The position numbers and the translations under genes were made by a program. Shown piece after piece: positions 10,322-22,552 of a stretch of DNA of 64,000 nt. The stretch lies in assembly GCA_902651635.1 (NCBI GenBank), contig CACRSC010000001.1, positions 190,733-254,732 of the forward strand. The letters run 5' to 3'. The DNA is from Mastigamoeba balamuthi (lineage: Eukaryota; Evosea; Mastigamoebida; Mastigamoebidae). Under the pieces are notes generated by a model. That model did no database searches and was not told the DNA's origin. It was given only the letters and a program-made list of their open reading frames with translations. Every line of letters starts with the position of its first letter. Within the stretch, counting starts at the first letter, position 1.

Positions 10322-11780
10322 GAACCGAAAGGACCTGGTGCACTCGCCGCGGTCGCCTTCGGGCAAGCTCATCAACCTCACAGAGTCGCGCAGGGACGAC
10401 GCGGCGCGCCCCGAGTCCCCCAGCGCCGCGGCGTCGTGCGCGTGCTCGCAGCCGCCCGCGGGGCCGGCGAGCTGCCACAGGCCGCTGCTGGCCAACAGCA
10501 TCGACCGCGTCTACATCGGCACCGAGGCCGTCAAGGCGCTCGTGCAGTACTGCACAGAGGCCGGCATCACGCGCGCGGTGGTCCTCGCGGACATCAACAC
10601 GTACGTGTCGCTCGGCAGCGAGGCCGAGTCGGCGCTGGCCGACACGGGCATTGAGACCAACAGCGTCGTGCTGGGCGCCGCGACGCCCAAGGCGCCCGTC
10701 GTCGCGGACGAGGCGACGGTCATGCAGGTCCTGCTGAGCGCCGACGCCAGGGCCCGGCAGGACTCGCCCGTCCCCGTGTTCGTCGTCGTGGGATCGGGCA
10801 CGCTGACGGACATCGGGCGCTTCCTGAGCCACCGCCTGCGGACGCAGTTCATCTGCGTGCCCACGGCGCCGTCGACCGACTCGTACTCGTACTCGGCGGC
10901 GTCGCTGCTCATCGGCGGTGTCAAGCAGAGCGTCCCCTGCCACGTGCCGCGCGCGGTCTTCTCGCACCTGCCCGCGCTGTGCGCCGCGCCCAAGGAGCTC
11001 GTGTGCGCGGGCTTCGGCGAGCTGTTGTCGAAGGCCACTGCGCTGGCGGACTGGGTCCTGGGGTCTGTGCTGTGGATCGAGCCCGAGGACCGCGACGTGT
11101 TCCTCAAGTGCCGCGAGACCGTGCGCAGGTGCCTGCACCCGCAGGTCCGCGCGGAGATCATGGCGCGGTCGCCCTCGGGAATGCGCTCGCTGATGGAGGG
11201 GCTCCTCGAGGTCGGTGCCTCGATCGCGATCGCGGGGCACTCGGCGCCAGGCTCTGGGTCCGAGCACCACATCGCGCAGTACTGGGAGCTGCAGCTGCTG
11301 CAGCGGCACCTCAAGACGCCTCTGCACGGCACCAGCGTCGCGGTCAGCTCCATCATCGTCGCGGGGCTCTGGTCGACGATCAGGAAGATCACGCAGGAGG
11401 AGGCGCTCGAGCGGCTGCAGAGCTGCGCGTGGTCTGTACGGCAGGCCGAGGACGAGATCAGGCAGGCCTTCGGGCCGGTGTCGCAATCGATCATCAGCTC
11501 GCAGTCGCCGTTCCTGACCCGCATCGAGAGAGAGCACGAGAGCATCAAGGAGAGCATAGTCGAGCACTGGAAGGAGATCACAGACATCGCGGCGACGGTG
11601 CCCTCGGTGGAGGAGCTCTCAGCGCTGCTATCCGTCGCCGGTGTGCCCACGGACCCCTCGCAGATCGACGTGCCCGAGGACATTGTCAGCAGCACGCTGT
11701 GGGCGTCGCACTACATGCGAGGACGCTTCACAGTGCTCAAGCTGGCCTCATTCCTGGGCCTGTTTATGCGCCACCAATAG
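10322..11780 (+). CDS. sn-glycerol-1-phosphate dehydrogenase (EgsA/AraM family), probably fused downstream of the GTPase
   Basis: Family enzymes reduce dihydroxyacetone phosphate to sn-glycerol 1-phosphate, the backbone of archaeal lipids. Seen: FVVVGSGTLTDIGRFLSHRL (NAD(P)-binding GSG), CVPTAPSTDSYSYSAAS, GGVKQSVPCHVPRAVF, AGFGELLSKATALADW (metal-ligand Asp), APGSGSEHHIAQYWE (metal-ligand His) and LHGTSVAVSS (third ligand His). The sequence ends at TAG 11778-11780. From the last upstream in-frame stop to VMQVLL (about 10720) there is no ATG, so the domain most likely receives its start from the GTPase exons through the intron at 10266-10321. A second candidate intron (10436-10480, 45 nt, GTGCGC to CACAG) keeps frame and removes a CACS-bearing segment. 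Family assignment is strong; substrate in this organism is inferred. Confidence 0.88.
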
Positions 11781-11865
11781 GACTCGTTGTCTGTCGAGAA
11801 GCAATCAACCGGATGCACTGTTGCGTTGTTCTACAGCTGCCGCTCCCCCATCACCCGTCCTCCCA

Positions 11866-14800
11866 TCAGTTCTTCTTTGTCCGGCCCACGAGGATGATGT
11901 TCACGGCAGTGCCGTCCACCCTCTCGTTCGGGGTGTAGCCTCCCTTCATCACAAACTACGGGGGCATGGCCGTGAGCGTGAAGGTAAAAAAGAGCTACTT
12001 GTACCTTGAGGCGGGTCTCGACTTGGGCCTTCTGAAGGGTGTCGGCCTCCTTGGGCGGCATGAACTTGAAGACGATCGGCCTCACTTGGCCGGGCTCGAT
12101 GTTGCTCTTCGGGTAGTCGACACTGAATCCGTCCTTCACAGCAGCAGCGGAGAGGGGCTCGGTGACGAGCTCACCTGGCTGTCCCTTGGCCACAGCAGCA
12201 TTCCCGACGGGCAGTTGCCCGACAGCGGGCTCGGGGCCGCCGTCGTACTCGAGCACGATTTCGATCGCCCGCGAGGAGGCGATGACGGGGGTCGCCACGC
12301 TTGCGTGGTAGTCGGTCATCATCCACATCTCCACTGCGGGGTCCAGCGTCCACGGCCTCTGCGCAGCCGAGGTCGGGGCTGGCGGTGCGACGACGAACAT
12401 CCCTCTGTTTCCCGTGCACGAGCCCTCGAGCCTCACCGTGTGCTTGATCCTCTGCGACAGAGAGTCAGGGCACAGCTGGCTCACGGAGCTGTTTATCGGA
12501 CAGTGTTCTCGAAGGTGATGTCGAGGACGTCGATAAACGGGTCCCGTTCGTGGTCTGGCTGGAAGGTGATGGTGAGGACCTTTGACTGCCCTGCCAGGAT
12601 TGTGTCGGCCCTCGGCGTCACCGAGAACGGGTTGAGGTGGTTTATGTTCGACGGCCCGTTCCTCCTAAGGTCAGCCACGAAGCTCACCGTGAACTCGGAC
12701 CCGTTCACAAGCTGCTGTGCGGTCAGTGTACAACACAGTGGCTCAGCAGGTGGTGTACCGTGAACTCGCAGTAGCTGGGATTGTTGGCCAGAGTGGGCCC
12801 GACCTTGACCACCTGCTCCGACGGCTTCACAGATATGAGCGGCTGCACGCAACAGCCCTTGAGCTTCACCTCCACGCTGTGCCACAGCGCGGATATTCTG
12901 AGCGTCTCCTCGTACTTCCCGGACCCCGTTGCGTCAGACTCGCGAGCCGATCGGCTTCGAAGGCGGGCAGGGCGTACTGTCATCTGAGCATTGGGCGAGA
13001 ACCTGACAGCGATGGTAGCACTCTCCTTGGGAAGCAGCTTGCGGAGACACCTGACCAGGCTGAACTCGTTCGACAGCAGGTTGCTGCGGAGCTGTGTGGT
13101 GATGAGCCCGAGGAAGCTCGAGGGAGGGAGAGCGACGGTGGGCACCTCGAGGGGATCGTCCGACAGGTTCTCCACGACGAACGACTGCACGGACCATTGC
13201 CCCGATGGCGTCTTGCCGAAATCTAGCGCACTGACGGCGTCCCGCACGGCGAGCAGCGGTGCCCTGACGTACGTCTGCACCGCCAGGAAGATGGGCGGCG
13301 CCTCTGGCGCTGTCTTGGTGTAGCAGGGGATGAGCCACTTGGTGTCTGAGGGTACTGCCGGCGGCGGAAGCTTCTGCACTGGGGCGGGAGGAGCGGCAGA
13401 CACGGACGGCGCGCCCGGCACCTGCGACTGGGCTGTAGCCGCTGCTGCGGCAGCAGCATTGGGAGACGTCTTGTCGTCCTCTTTTCCCTTCTTGCCCCTG
13501 CGCCTTGTTGGCCATCCCTTCTCCCTCTCCTTTTGCTTCTCTTCCTCCGTCGGGGCCGCTGGCTTTGGTGGCTGAGCAAGGAATAAGTTGTGTGGCTCCA
13601 CAAGGTAGGGCATCCGGACCTCTTCCTTGGCGTCCTTGGCAGGGACTTGAGGGGCTACAGTTGGCAGAGGCACTTCGGCAGTCGGCGGACAGAAGTCAAT
13701 TTTGATCCTTGTCTTCTCGCGGCTCTTCAGCGTCCCACATATCGGCTCGAACTGATACAACTGTGAGATCTCTTCCACACCGCTTGGGAGAAGTGCCTTG
13801 AGGAACGACTCGGCCGTGGGGATGAAGTCGAACGAGTGCTGCGCGAATGTAGTGTTCTCGAGTATAACCGAGCAGGTCTGTATCTTTCCGAGTGCCGCTG
13901 GTGCCATCAAGATCGTCGAGTGCGACAGCCGTAGAGGAACCTCGACCTGCGGTGTAGTGCACTCTGAGTCGCCCCGGAACCACAATCATATTGGCATGCG
14001 AGCGCGTACGCCGAGCCCTTTGCACGGTATCTCGAACTTCTCTCGGATTGTGCTGCAGTTGAGCACCGCCGTGAACTCGGTCGCAGCCTGCGGGGAGAAC
14101 ACGAGCTCCATCGCCATCGTCTCATGCGGGAGCAACGTGGCGAGCCCCGCGCCAGGAGAGATGGATATCGCTTTCGGAGGATTCAGGAACGCAAACCTGC
14201 GATGCGATTGAATCAGCGATGGACAAAAACCCGGGGCTCGCACTTCTGGGGAATGAGTGCCGTGTTGGTGATGCGAATCGAGGAGACGGATGACTCCTCG
14301 AGGGGGCACTTGCCGAAGTCGATCTCCTTGGGGTCGAACAGGAGCGTCGCCTGCGTGATCTGCGCCTTGACGGTGAACTCGAGAGGCAGCGTCTGGTCCA
14401 GCACGCTGATCCTCGCTGGTATCTCCACGTAGTTCTCAGGACCGTCGGTGGGCTCCCTGGGGGAAGGGGGTCAGTGGGCGAGCGCTGTGCACTGTCACCG
14501 GTACCTCTTCTTGATCAGCTCGAGCATCTCCATCGACGGTATGAAGCGCATCATGATCGTGTGCGTCGTCGACGCTTGCACAAACGACACTTTTGGCTGA
14601 GGCAGGAGCTCGGCTTCGTACTCCTTCGGAATGAACACCTCGACTTCGCGCGATTGTTAGCCCGGCAGAGAGGAAATGCTCTGCACCTCTCAGCGCCGTC
14701 TTGGCGTCGTTGCGCACCACAATGGCTTCTCTGTACAGCTCTCCGACACTGCAGACCTGCGAGACAATTCAAAGCAATCAAGTTTCCTTTGAGACGGGAG

Positions 14801-16979
14801 GGGGAGCAATCGTGTGGTTGCTTGCCTTGAAGTCGATGATCGTGCGGTCGATGTGGATGGGCACGTCGGCAGCGATTCCCGTAACGAGGACCTCGACGGG
14901 CTCGACAGTCTTCTCAGAGAACTCGAACACGACCTTCTCCTTGAACGTGCCGCTGGTCGTGGCCGGCGCGAACACGGCCTCGAACGTCACGGACGAATAC
15001 CCGGGTATGTCCGCGTTGGTCCCCTTGTACATAAACGGCGACGCCGAGCCCAGCACAGCGATCCTCCTGCGACAGTCGCACGCGGAGACAACCGACTGAG
15101 TTCGCGATAGAAAGCACGGGGGCAGCTGACTTCATCTTGAAGGAGGTCGGGAGGGCGCCCTCGCTCGAGATGGTGAGGTGGAGCGTCTTGGTCTCGGCGA
15201 CGACGACGGCGCCAAAGTCGAGGACCTTCTGCGAGAAGACGATCTTGCACTTGCGTGTCGTGCACTCGAACGGTATGTCGACCCTGCCTGTCTCGGAGAT
15301 GATGGGGAAGATGTCCGAGATGTCCTCGTTCACCTGCGGGGAGAACGTGACTGCACCGATTTCTCTCAGAAGATCCGATAGCTGTGGCGTCCAAGGGAGA
15401 CCGTACTCGTGATGGGGCACGAGGTTCCCGCAGACATCCTGCCCGGGGGCGTGTGCTCGATCAGGAAGAAGTCCTTGAACCTCGCAGGCATCTCCAGGAA
15501 CTTGAACGAGTTGAACGTGTACGACACGTTGGTGAACGTGATCTGATTCGTTGAACGTCAGCGATAACATGTACAGAAACTCATGAAGTAGACGTGGACC
15601 ACTGAGGGAGCGCATGGCTTGCCTTCTGCATGTAGATCTTGCCGATCTCGAAGTCCTTGAAGGTAATGATGTCGGGCTTGGCGATGAAGGCCTTGCCTTT
15701 GAACTCCCTGCCCATCGTCACCTGCCGCTTGACGAGGTGCTCCCTCTGCGCCTCGCGGGCGCGCTTCATCATCTCGTCGGTGATGAGCTTGAACTCCCTC
15801 GGGGGCCGCTCTGCCCCGGGGCCCTCGTCGTCGAAGTCGCCCATGCGGTCGTCGTAGTCCTCGTCCTCGTTGTCCTCGTCCGGGGGCTCCATCTCCTCGT
15901 CGTCGTCCATGTCCCGCGCAGACTCGCCTCCCCCGTTGTCCTCATCGACGGTCGCCGACGCCTGCAGCCCCCCGATCGCGGAGGTCTCGGGCACGACGCC
16001 GCCGAACTCGTCGTCCTGGTCCGCCTCGAGTATCTCTGGCTTGATGAGCTGCCGAAGCGGGCGCTTCTTCTCTTCCTTGGCCTTGTCGCGCGGCCGCGGG
16101 GGCGCTGGCGGCAGCATGCCGTTGCGTGCCAGCATGATGTTCTTCTTCAGCTTCAGGATGGCCTCCTTCTGCCGCTCCTCCATGGCCACCCTCTCGCTGA
16201 AACACAGAGGGACACGTTGCGTTGGCTGAGGCAGTGCAGGTTAGTGGGGGCAAACGCACTCTTTGCCTGCGTTCTTCTCCGTGTCGATCTTGGCCTTGGC
16301 ACGGGCGGCCATCTCGGCACGCTGGACCTTGGTGGCCTCGGGAGAGCCCTTCTTCTTCTCGATGAGCTCCCTGTGGTCGGCCTTGAGCTTGTCCGACGCC
16401 GCCTTCTGGGCCGACGCCCTCTTATCGCGCACTGTCTGCACCCGCTTAGTGGCCTCGAGACGCTTGCGCTTGGCCTCGACCTTCTGCGCCGCCCTGAGCC
16501 GCTCCTTCTCTATCTCCGCCTTGGTGAGCTCCGCCTGCGCCTCTGCCAGCTCCTCCTGCGCCAGCTTCACCTCGTGCCTGGACTTCTGCCTGTCTTTCTT
16601 CCTCTGAAGAGTCCCGTTTCAGTTGAACAGCGAATTCAATTGACTCCATTGCCTCGGCACGAACACTCACCGGGAGCACTCGAGAGGCCTCCTCTGCCAT
16701 CGCCGCGTCCCTGACGCGTGTCAGGGCTGCCTGCACTCGCACCATGGCGTCGCGCCAGCGCGCCAGGGCGTCACTGGCGGCCTCGCCTGGCCGCGAGTCG
16801 GATCCGGCGTCGTCGTCGCTGAGCAGCAGCTCGTCGTCGTCGTCGTCCTCTACAGACGAGCGGCCGCCGTCGGAGCCGTTCGGCAGGCCGTCGCCAAGGG
16901 CGTCGCCGTCCGAGTCTTCGAGGGCGTCGCGGTCCGAGTCGTCGTCGGGGCGAGAACGCCAGAGGTCGTACTCCTCCAT
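11866..16979 (-). CDS. CFAP74: CFAP74, central-pair C1d ciliary protein with ASH/MSP-like repeats
   Basis: Component of the C1d projection of the axonemal central pair, with FAP46, FAP54 and FAP221 in Chlamydomonas. The best ATG is at 16977-16979 (MEEYDLWRSR). The N-terminus is acidic and coiled coil (LAQEELAEAQAELTKAEIEK; then EERQKEAILKLKKNIML). The diagnostic stretch follows near 15735-15620: KRQVTMGREFKGKAFIAKPD then ITFKDFEIGKIYMQ, continued by TFTNVSYTFNSFKFLEMPA. The rest consists of beta-sandwich ASH/MSP-like repeats with phrases such as IDFGKCPLEESSVSSIRI, VLDFGAVVVAETKTLHL and ALDFGKTPSGQWSVQSF. The last exon is YTPNERVDGTAVNIILVGR and stops at 11866. About a dozen short introns are needed. 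A motile cilium is therefore expected. HYDIN shares the repeats but not the MGREFKG block. Confidence 0.88.
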
Positions 16980-17074
16980 CGCCAGCAAGAGATATGCGCA
17001 GCTGCTAAAAATAGGAGGTCCGAAATCCTAGATTCCCAAGAGAGAATCTGCTGGGTTCTAGTTGTTGGCATTTT

Positions 17075-19641
17075 TCAGTAGTTGGGGACGTGGTCAGGCT
17101 GGCCCTTGCGGAGGTATCCTCCCCGGCCACTGGGCCAGAGAATACAGTTGGCCGAGGACCCCGGGACTGTGTAGATCAGGAGGCGCCCATCAAAGGTGTT
17201 CAGCAGGATCTCCAGGGTGCCGTCTCCGTCAAAGTCCACGACGGTGGGCGCCCCTGCAGGCCCGTTCCCGTTCCCATTGAACCTCGTGTCGCCGCCGGCA
17301 GCCTCCTTCGTGTTGAGCTTAATGTCTATCAGCTTGACCCCCTGCGCGTATCGATGATTAGCTCCAGCAAACTTCAGCGAACAGCTGCGCTGTAGTGCGT
17401 GCCTCGTTGCTGAGGATGAACAGGTGCTGGTTGTTCTCCTTGGACGGCGGGTTCGTCGGGTATCCGTACGTGGCGAAGATGACCTCCGGCTTGCCGTCGC
17501 GGTTGAGGTCGGCAATCACAGGCTCTGTCGACTCGATCGCGTGGACCTGGGGGTCAATGCCCGCGGCAGCGGCAAAGTCGAAGACCCAGGCGGTCGTCCC
17601 GTTGTAATTGAAGCAGTACATCTTGCCATCCACGAGGCTCGTGATGAGCTCCGGCTGCTCCGTCCCCACGATGTTGCCCGTCGCGAGAGCGGGCACGGTG
17701 CCGGGCGGGTAGTAGATTTTGTTGCGGCACGTGCACGTGCGCGTGTACGTACACTCCTGGCAGGTCGCTGTGGACCCTCTGGGCGGCATATCCCCGTCGA
17801 AGCCCTTGTGCCTCAGGCCCGACCTGGCCAGGTTCGTGGCGTACGCGTCGCCGTTGTTGCCGTACGCCCCGTCGAACACGGTGAGGACAGAGGCCATGGC
17901 CTTGTAGCCGTCGCAGCGCTCGTTCATGCCCTTCTCCGAGGTGGGGACGACCGCGACCTCGTTCTCCCCGTCGTAGTCGAGGTCGACCACCGTCGGCGGC
18001 GACTGCGTGAACTGGAGCCACTCGTCCCCGCCGCTGACGCAGGGCGTCCCGCTGCTCTTGCACGTGTTGTTGTCCCCGGCACCCACGGGGTACGGCCAGC
18101 ACGCGTGGGTCACCCACATCCCGTTGTCCGTCGTGGCGTTGGTCCACCGCGGCGTCGCCTGCCCCCACGTGACGGGCTTGCCCTTGGCCTGCTTGCTCGG
18201 GTTCGTGAACGTCGCGGCCATGTTGATGGCGCTCCCGTCCTTCTTGAACGCCTGCAGCTGGTGGTCGTCGTACGTGGCCATGATCTCCAGGTCCGCGTTG
18301 TCGTCGATGTTGCCGATGCCGATGTTGAGGCCGTACGAGCCGTACCGCGAGTGCCCGTACCCGTTCCTGCCGTCGTACACGCCGTTGCCCGGGTCCGCGT
18401 CGCCGGTGGCGCCTGTGAGCGTGTTGTACCTCGGCCAGCCCTCGACGGGCTTGCCGTCGGGCTTGAACGCGAAGATCTGCGTGCTGCTGTTGGTCGAGCT
18501 CGCGAAGACCTCCACGAGGCCGTCGTGGTCGATGTCGGCCGCCGCCAGGCCGCGCAGCTCGCCGACGGCGGTGAAGACGGGGAAGCCGGCCCTGCTGACG
18601 AACTGGCCCTTGATCCACTCGTAGCAGAACACGTAGGCGCCCGCGGCGACGCAGAGGTCGATCTTGCCGTTGCCGTCGAGGTCCGTGACGACGGGCGCCG
18701 CGTACGACCTGTCCCCGTAGTCGAGCGTGATCTTCTGCAGCAGCTTGATGCTGGGGTCGAACACGTAGCACGCCCTCCCCGCGCACGCGATGACTGCAAA
18801 GCGGAGAGAGGCAGCCCAGCCCGGCCCGTCAGAGAGGCATCTCCCCCACCACCTCGCAGCCACCCAGCAGGGTCCGCCCGGGCCACGCACTCTCCTTGCA
18901 GTTGGTGCAGGGCTGCTCGGCGTCGAGGTCGACGACGACGGGCGACGTGAACCAGAACGTCCCCAGGTCCGCCACCGAGTGCGCGAGCGTGGGCTGCTGC
19001 ACGGCCTGCGGGCTCGGCGTCGCCGCCCCGCACGTCGGCACGGCCGCGCCGTTGATGAACACCTGCGCCCCCGCGGGGTACTCGACGACGAGCTCCCCGT
19101 TCTGGCACACGAACGCGGGCCTCGCGAGCGCCATGTGCGACAGGGCGGCCGTGGCCACGAGCGCAGCGGCCCAGCGCGCCCTGCACGACGCGAGCACGAC
19201 GGCGCAGCAGGCCGACCACGCGAGGGCGGCGCTGGAGACGAGCGCCGAGGCGGGGCTGACGAGCGGAGAGCCGACGTCTGCGGAGAACGAGGTGTCGCCG
19301 AGCTGCTTGAAGTCGATCGACGGGCGCAGCTTGTTCAGGCGGTCGCGGTTGCCGCCGAACTTGAAGCTCCACGACGCGCCGGCGACGGGCTGCGCGGGTG
19401 GGGAGGGGGCGCGCCAAGGGTGTGAGAGCGGTGTGCGGTGGGTGCAGTGTGCACGTACGCGGATGTTGAGGACCAGCTCCGGAGGGACGGTGAGGAAGAG
19501 AGTTGTCATGCCGCTGGTGCTGAACGTGGGGATGAAGCCGACAAGCGTCCCCACGCAGCTCTGGGGGCTCTGCGCCGAGGCGGTGTGCACGAGGATCGCG
19601 CACAGGCAGACCGCAGCCGTCTCCCACAGTGGAGACTTCAT
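17075..19641 (-). CDS. Secreted FG-GAP/VCBS-repeat protein
   Basis: Extracellular beta-propeller-type protein. The ATG at 19639-19641 opens a signal peptide (ETAAVCLCAILVHTASAQS). A short exon is followed by a Cys-containing N-terminal domain, then a run of Ca2+-binding Asp-rich repeats typical of integrin-alpha/VCBS propellers: VTDLDGNGKIDLCVAAGAYV, AADIDHDGLVEVFASS, VVDLDYDGENEVAVVP, IADLNRDGKPEVIFATYG and VVDFDGDGTLEILLNTFDGR. A Cys cluster (CQECTYTRTCTCRNK) lies between repeats. It ends DHVPNY at 17075 with no C-terminal membrane helix, so I infer secretion rather than anchoring, although a hydrophobic run near 19260-19130 (SAALAWSACCAVVLAS) could be a membrane segment. The role is unknown; adhesion or binding of extracellular ligands is typical of the fold. 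Confidence 0.8.
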
Positions 19642-19872
19642 GGATGCACTTCGAGTGAATAAATATCCGAGATATTAGGCTGTGCCGTTTGCGTCTGGTG
19701 CCGCGGAACAACTGATTTGGAAATAAGCTATTGTTGTGTTTTTTGTTTTTCTTTGTATCGCTACACTTATAACAGGAACGAGGGGGTCCATTGCCCGTTG
19801 TTTTTAAACCTTGTGGCTATCGATCGAACGGTGTGTGAGAAGGTCAAGGGCCAGCCCCCCTTGCCGACCCTT

Positions 19873-22381
19873 CTAGTGCTTGCGCTTCTTGTAGTCGGCC
19901 AGCGTAAGCTTGGCCTTGGGCGGCACCGGTGGCGTGGGGTCCAGCTCCGGCGGCAGAGCTGCCATCGGCGGTGGAGACACGGGCGGGGTCGTCGTGGGCA
20001 CTGAGGGGATGGGGTCCTCCAAGCAGAGGTCAAAGTCGTGCTCTTTCTGCACCACGCTGGCGATCTCCTCCTGCAGGTTGACCAGCTTGGGCTTCTCGTG
20101 GACCCTGGCCTGCGCCTCCTCCTTGGCCTTGCGCTGCCGCTCCGCCTCCTTGGCGATCCTCTCCTCGCGCTCCTTCCTGAGCCTCTCCTCCCTCTCCTCG
20201 TCCAGCACCGACCCGCCAAAGAACGCATCCCTAGACGCACCGCACGTCTTGCGCTGCGTGAACACACGGCCGCCCGGGTCGTTGGACGAGCCCGTGGCAG
20301 CAAACGACTGCTTGCGCGGGACGTATGTGCGCGGGGGCGGCAGGATGATGCGCTTCGAGACGCCCTCTGTCGCCGAGGTCAGCTGCGCGAGGTGCTCGTC
20401 GATGGCCTCGAGCTCCTGGCTCTTCTGCTGCAGGTCCTCCTCGAGGTCGCCGCGCTTCATCTCCGTCATGTTCTCGTCCTGCTCGATCAGCTCGGTCAGG
20501 TTCTTGATCGCAATCGCCAGGCGGCCCCTGCGGTTCAGCGCCTCTGCTGGCGTCATCTGGCCCAGCTTCTTCTTGCGCTTGACCATATCGTTCACGTCCT
20601 GGTCCGTGTGGGCCAGCAGGCGGATCTTGGCCTCCTCACGCTTCTTGCTTAGGGCTTCGAGCATCGTCTGCGTGAGACGGAACCGGTCGTACTCGGCGGG
20701 GTCCTTGACGCGCTTGAGGCGCCTGATGTATTGCTCGAACTCGGTTTTCTCGATGCACTTGTTCGACACGAACTCGATGCGGAAATCCTTTGAGACCCGC
20801 GTCGTGGGCATCATAAGCTCCAGCAGCGTCCTGCACGTCGCCTTCTTGCCATCTGCCTTGATCACGGTGTAATCCTTGGGCCCGTCCTTAACGCCTGCGC
20901 CTGCGTCAGTCTCCGTCCGCTGTTCCCATCGTGGGAAGGACGCCGCACCGTGGATCAAGGCGATATTGTACGTGGGCTTCCCAGACGGCCCCTTGCCGAT
21001 GTTAACCCTGACAAAGAACCCCTTGACAGTCTCGGCGAAGAACACCTCGTCGACCCACTGCAGCAGGGTGTCTCTCCTGCGCGTCCAGCCGGGCGTCAGA
21101 GGAAGGGGGACAGGGGGCGATGCTGCCAGTGGTGGGTCCCGGTGGGCGCTGTGCTCACGTCAACTGGGCGATGGCGGACTTGTCGGGGTCGCAGAGGTCG
21201 ATGTTGTCGCGGTCGCTGTCGCGCTGGCGGTCCCTGCTGTCGTTCCTGTCGCGGTCCCTGTGGCTGCTGCTGCTGTGCTCGCGGTGCCTCGACCGCGACC
21301 GCGACCTCGACCTCGACGACTCGCTGCCGCTGCCGCTGTCGCTGTCGCTCCCGCTGCTGCTGTCGCTGCTGGCGTCCGATCCCTCGGGGCTCGGCGGCAC
21401 CACGTCCATCGACTCCGACGCCCCCGCGCTCCCCGCCGGCGCCGGCGACCCCGCTGGCGCAGAGGTCCCCACTCGCGCGCGCCTCTCCACCAGCGCCTGC
21501 AGCGCCGCCGACTTGGTGTCGGGCTTCTTGCTGCGGTCCCTCAGTATGCGGTCGGCGGGCTCTATCAACGCCGCGGGGGCAAAGCACACAGGTCAGAGCA
21601 CAGCGCGAGGGTAACGCTCGGTGGGGGCGCACTGGACGAGGGGGCGGCCGAGCTGAGGCGCTTGAGCTTGGCGCGCTCCTCCTTCTTCTTCTGGCGCTCG
21701 TACTTCTCGGCGAGGATGCGCTCGCGCTCTATTTCGGTGAGCTTCGAGAGCCTGCGCGGGGCACGCAGCACGGGGCACAGGGGCAACCCAGTGAGGCCCC
21801 GCTCTCTGCACAGCCCGCCCACGCGTGTGTGTCTGCGGCGCACTCTTCCTCGTTGTACTCCTCCTCGCTTGACTCGCTCTCAGAGTCGTCCCTGCAGGAT
21901 ACGGGCACTCAGTCGCCGCCGAAGGTACACACAATACAATTCCACCGCCGCCACACGCAGGGCAAAAAAAAAAGAAAAAGGAGAGAGAGAGACCCCCGCT
22001 GTGGGGCCGCTGTGGCCCGGCAGAGCAAGAAGAACGCGTGGGTACGTACGTTCTTGGGCGCTTCTGCTCGGGCGAGCCCGCCTCGCTGCCGAGCTCTCCC
22101 TGCACAGCCGTAAACACAGGCAGAAAAATTAGATTCCCCAGAGCACACGAAAGCCCTCTCTTCGCGGGGCATTGAGACAGGAGGAGCCATCACGGGGCCA
22201 CGCGAGGGGGGAGTGCGGTGGCGGTGTGCTCACCTCTTCCACGTCCTCACCCCTGTCTCTCTTGAGCGCCTGTCGGGGGGGGAGGAAAGACGAGTGCCGT
22301 TAATATTCAACGGGGAGAGGGGCAGACGAGGAGGCGCGCAGAGGGCGGGGAAGCAGCACGCACAGACTTGATCGTGGACAT
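19873..22381 (-). CDS. RTF1: RTF1, Paf1-complex subunit with Plus3 domain
   Basis: Nuclear transcription-elongation factor of the Paf1 complex; in other eukaryotes its Plus3 domain binds Spt5. The first exon is tiny: ATG at 22379-22381 gives MSTIKS before GTGCGTGC. Further small exons give ALKRDRGEDVEE, GELGSEAGSPEQKRPR and an acidic DDSESESSEEEYNEEE. Then come basic LSKLTEIERERILAEKYERQ and an Arg/Ser/Asp-rich segment near 21250-21350. The Plus3 domain starts WVDEVFFAETVKGFFVRVNI and continues GKPTYNIALIHGA, with a C-terminal helical region (NLTELIEQDENMTEMKRGDL) and a Pro-rich tail (LTLADYKKRKH) ending at 19873. Gene order of acidic region, basic helix, Plus3 and coiled coil is that of RTF1. 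Confidence 0.88.
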
Positions 22382-22552
22382 GGCGGGTGGAAAGGGTTGT
22401 GCGCAGCAGCGAAAGAGGGAGACCGCGAAGACGATCAAACCCCAAAGGTTTTAAAAGAGAGAGGGGGAAAATCTAAGTATCCTCCTGATTCACGCCTGCG
22501 TGTGCTCTGGAGAAAAAAATCTGTCGTCTGTGTGTTCGCTTCTTCTCTGCCG

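Noticed and set aside
16980-16988. Upstream start for CFAP74 at 16988
   Set aside because: That codon is TTG; the first ATG is at 16979.
17424-18950. Long plus-strand open frame of about 500 codons opposite the FG-GAP gene
   Set aside because: Antisense shadow of a GC-rich coding region; composition is Arg/Val/Ala-biased with no motifs, while the minus strand shows clear Ca-binding repeats.
20876-22132. Plus-strand open frame of about 420 codons opposite RTF1
   Set aside because: Shadow of the Ser/Arg/Asp-rich RTF1 exons and their introns.
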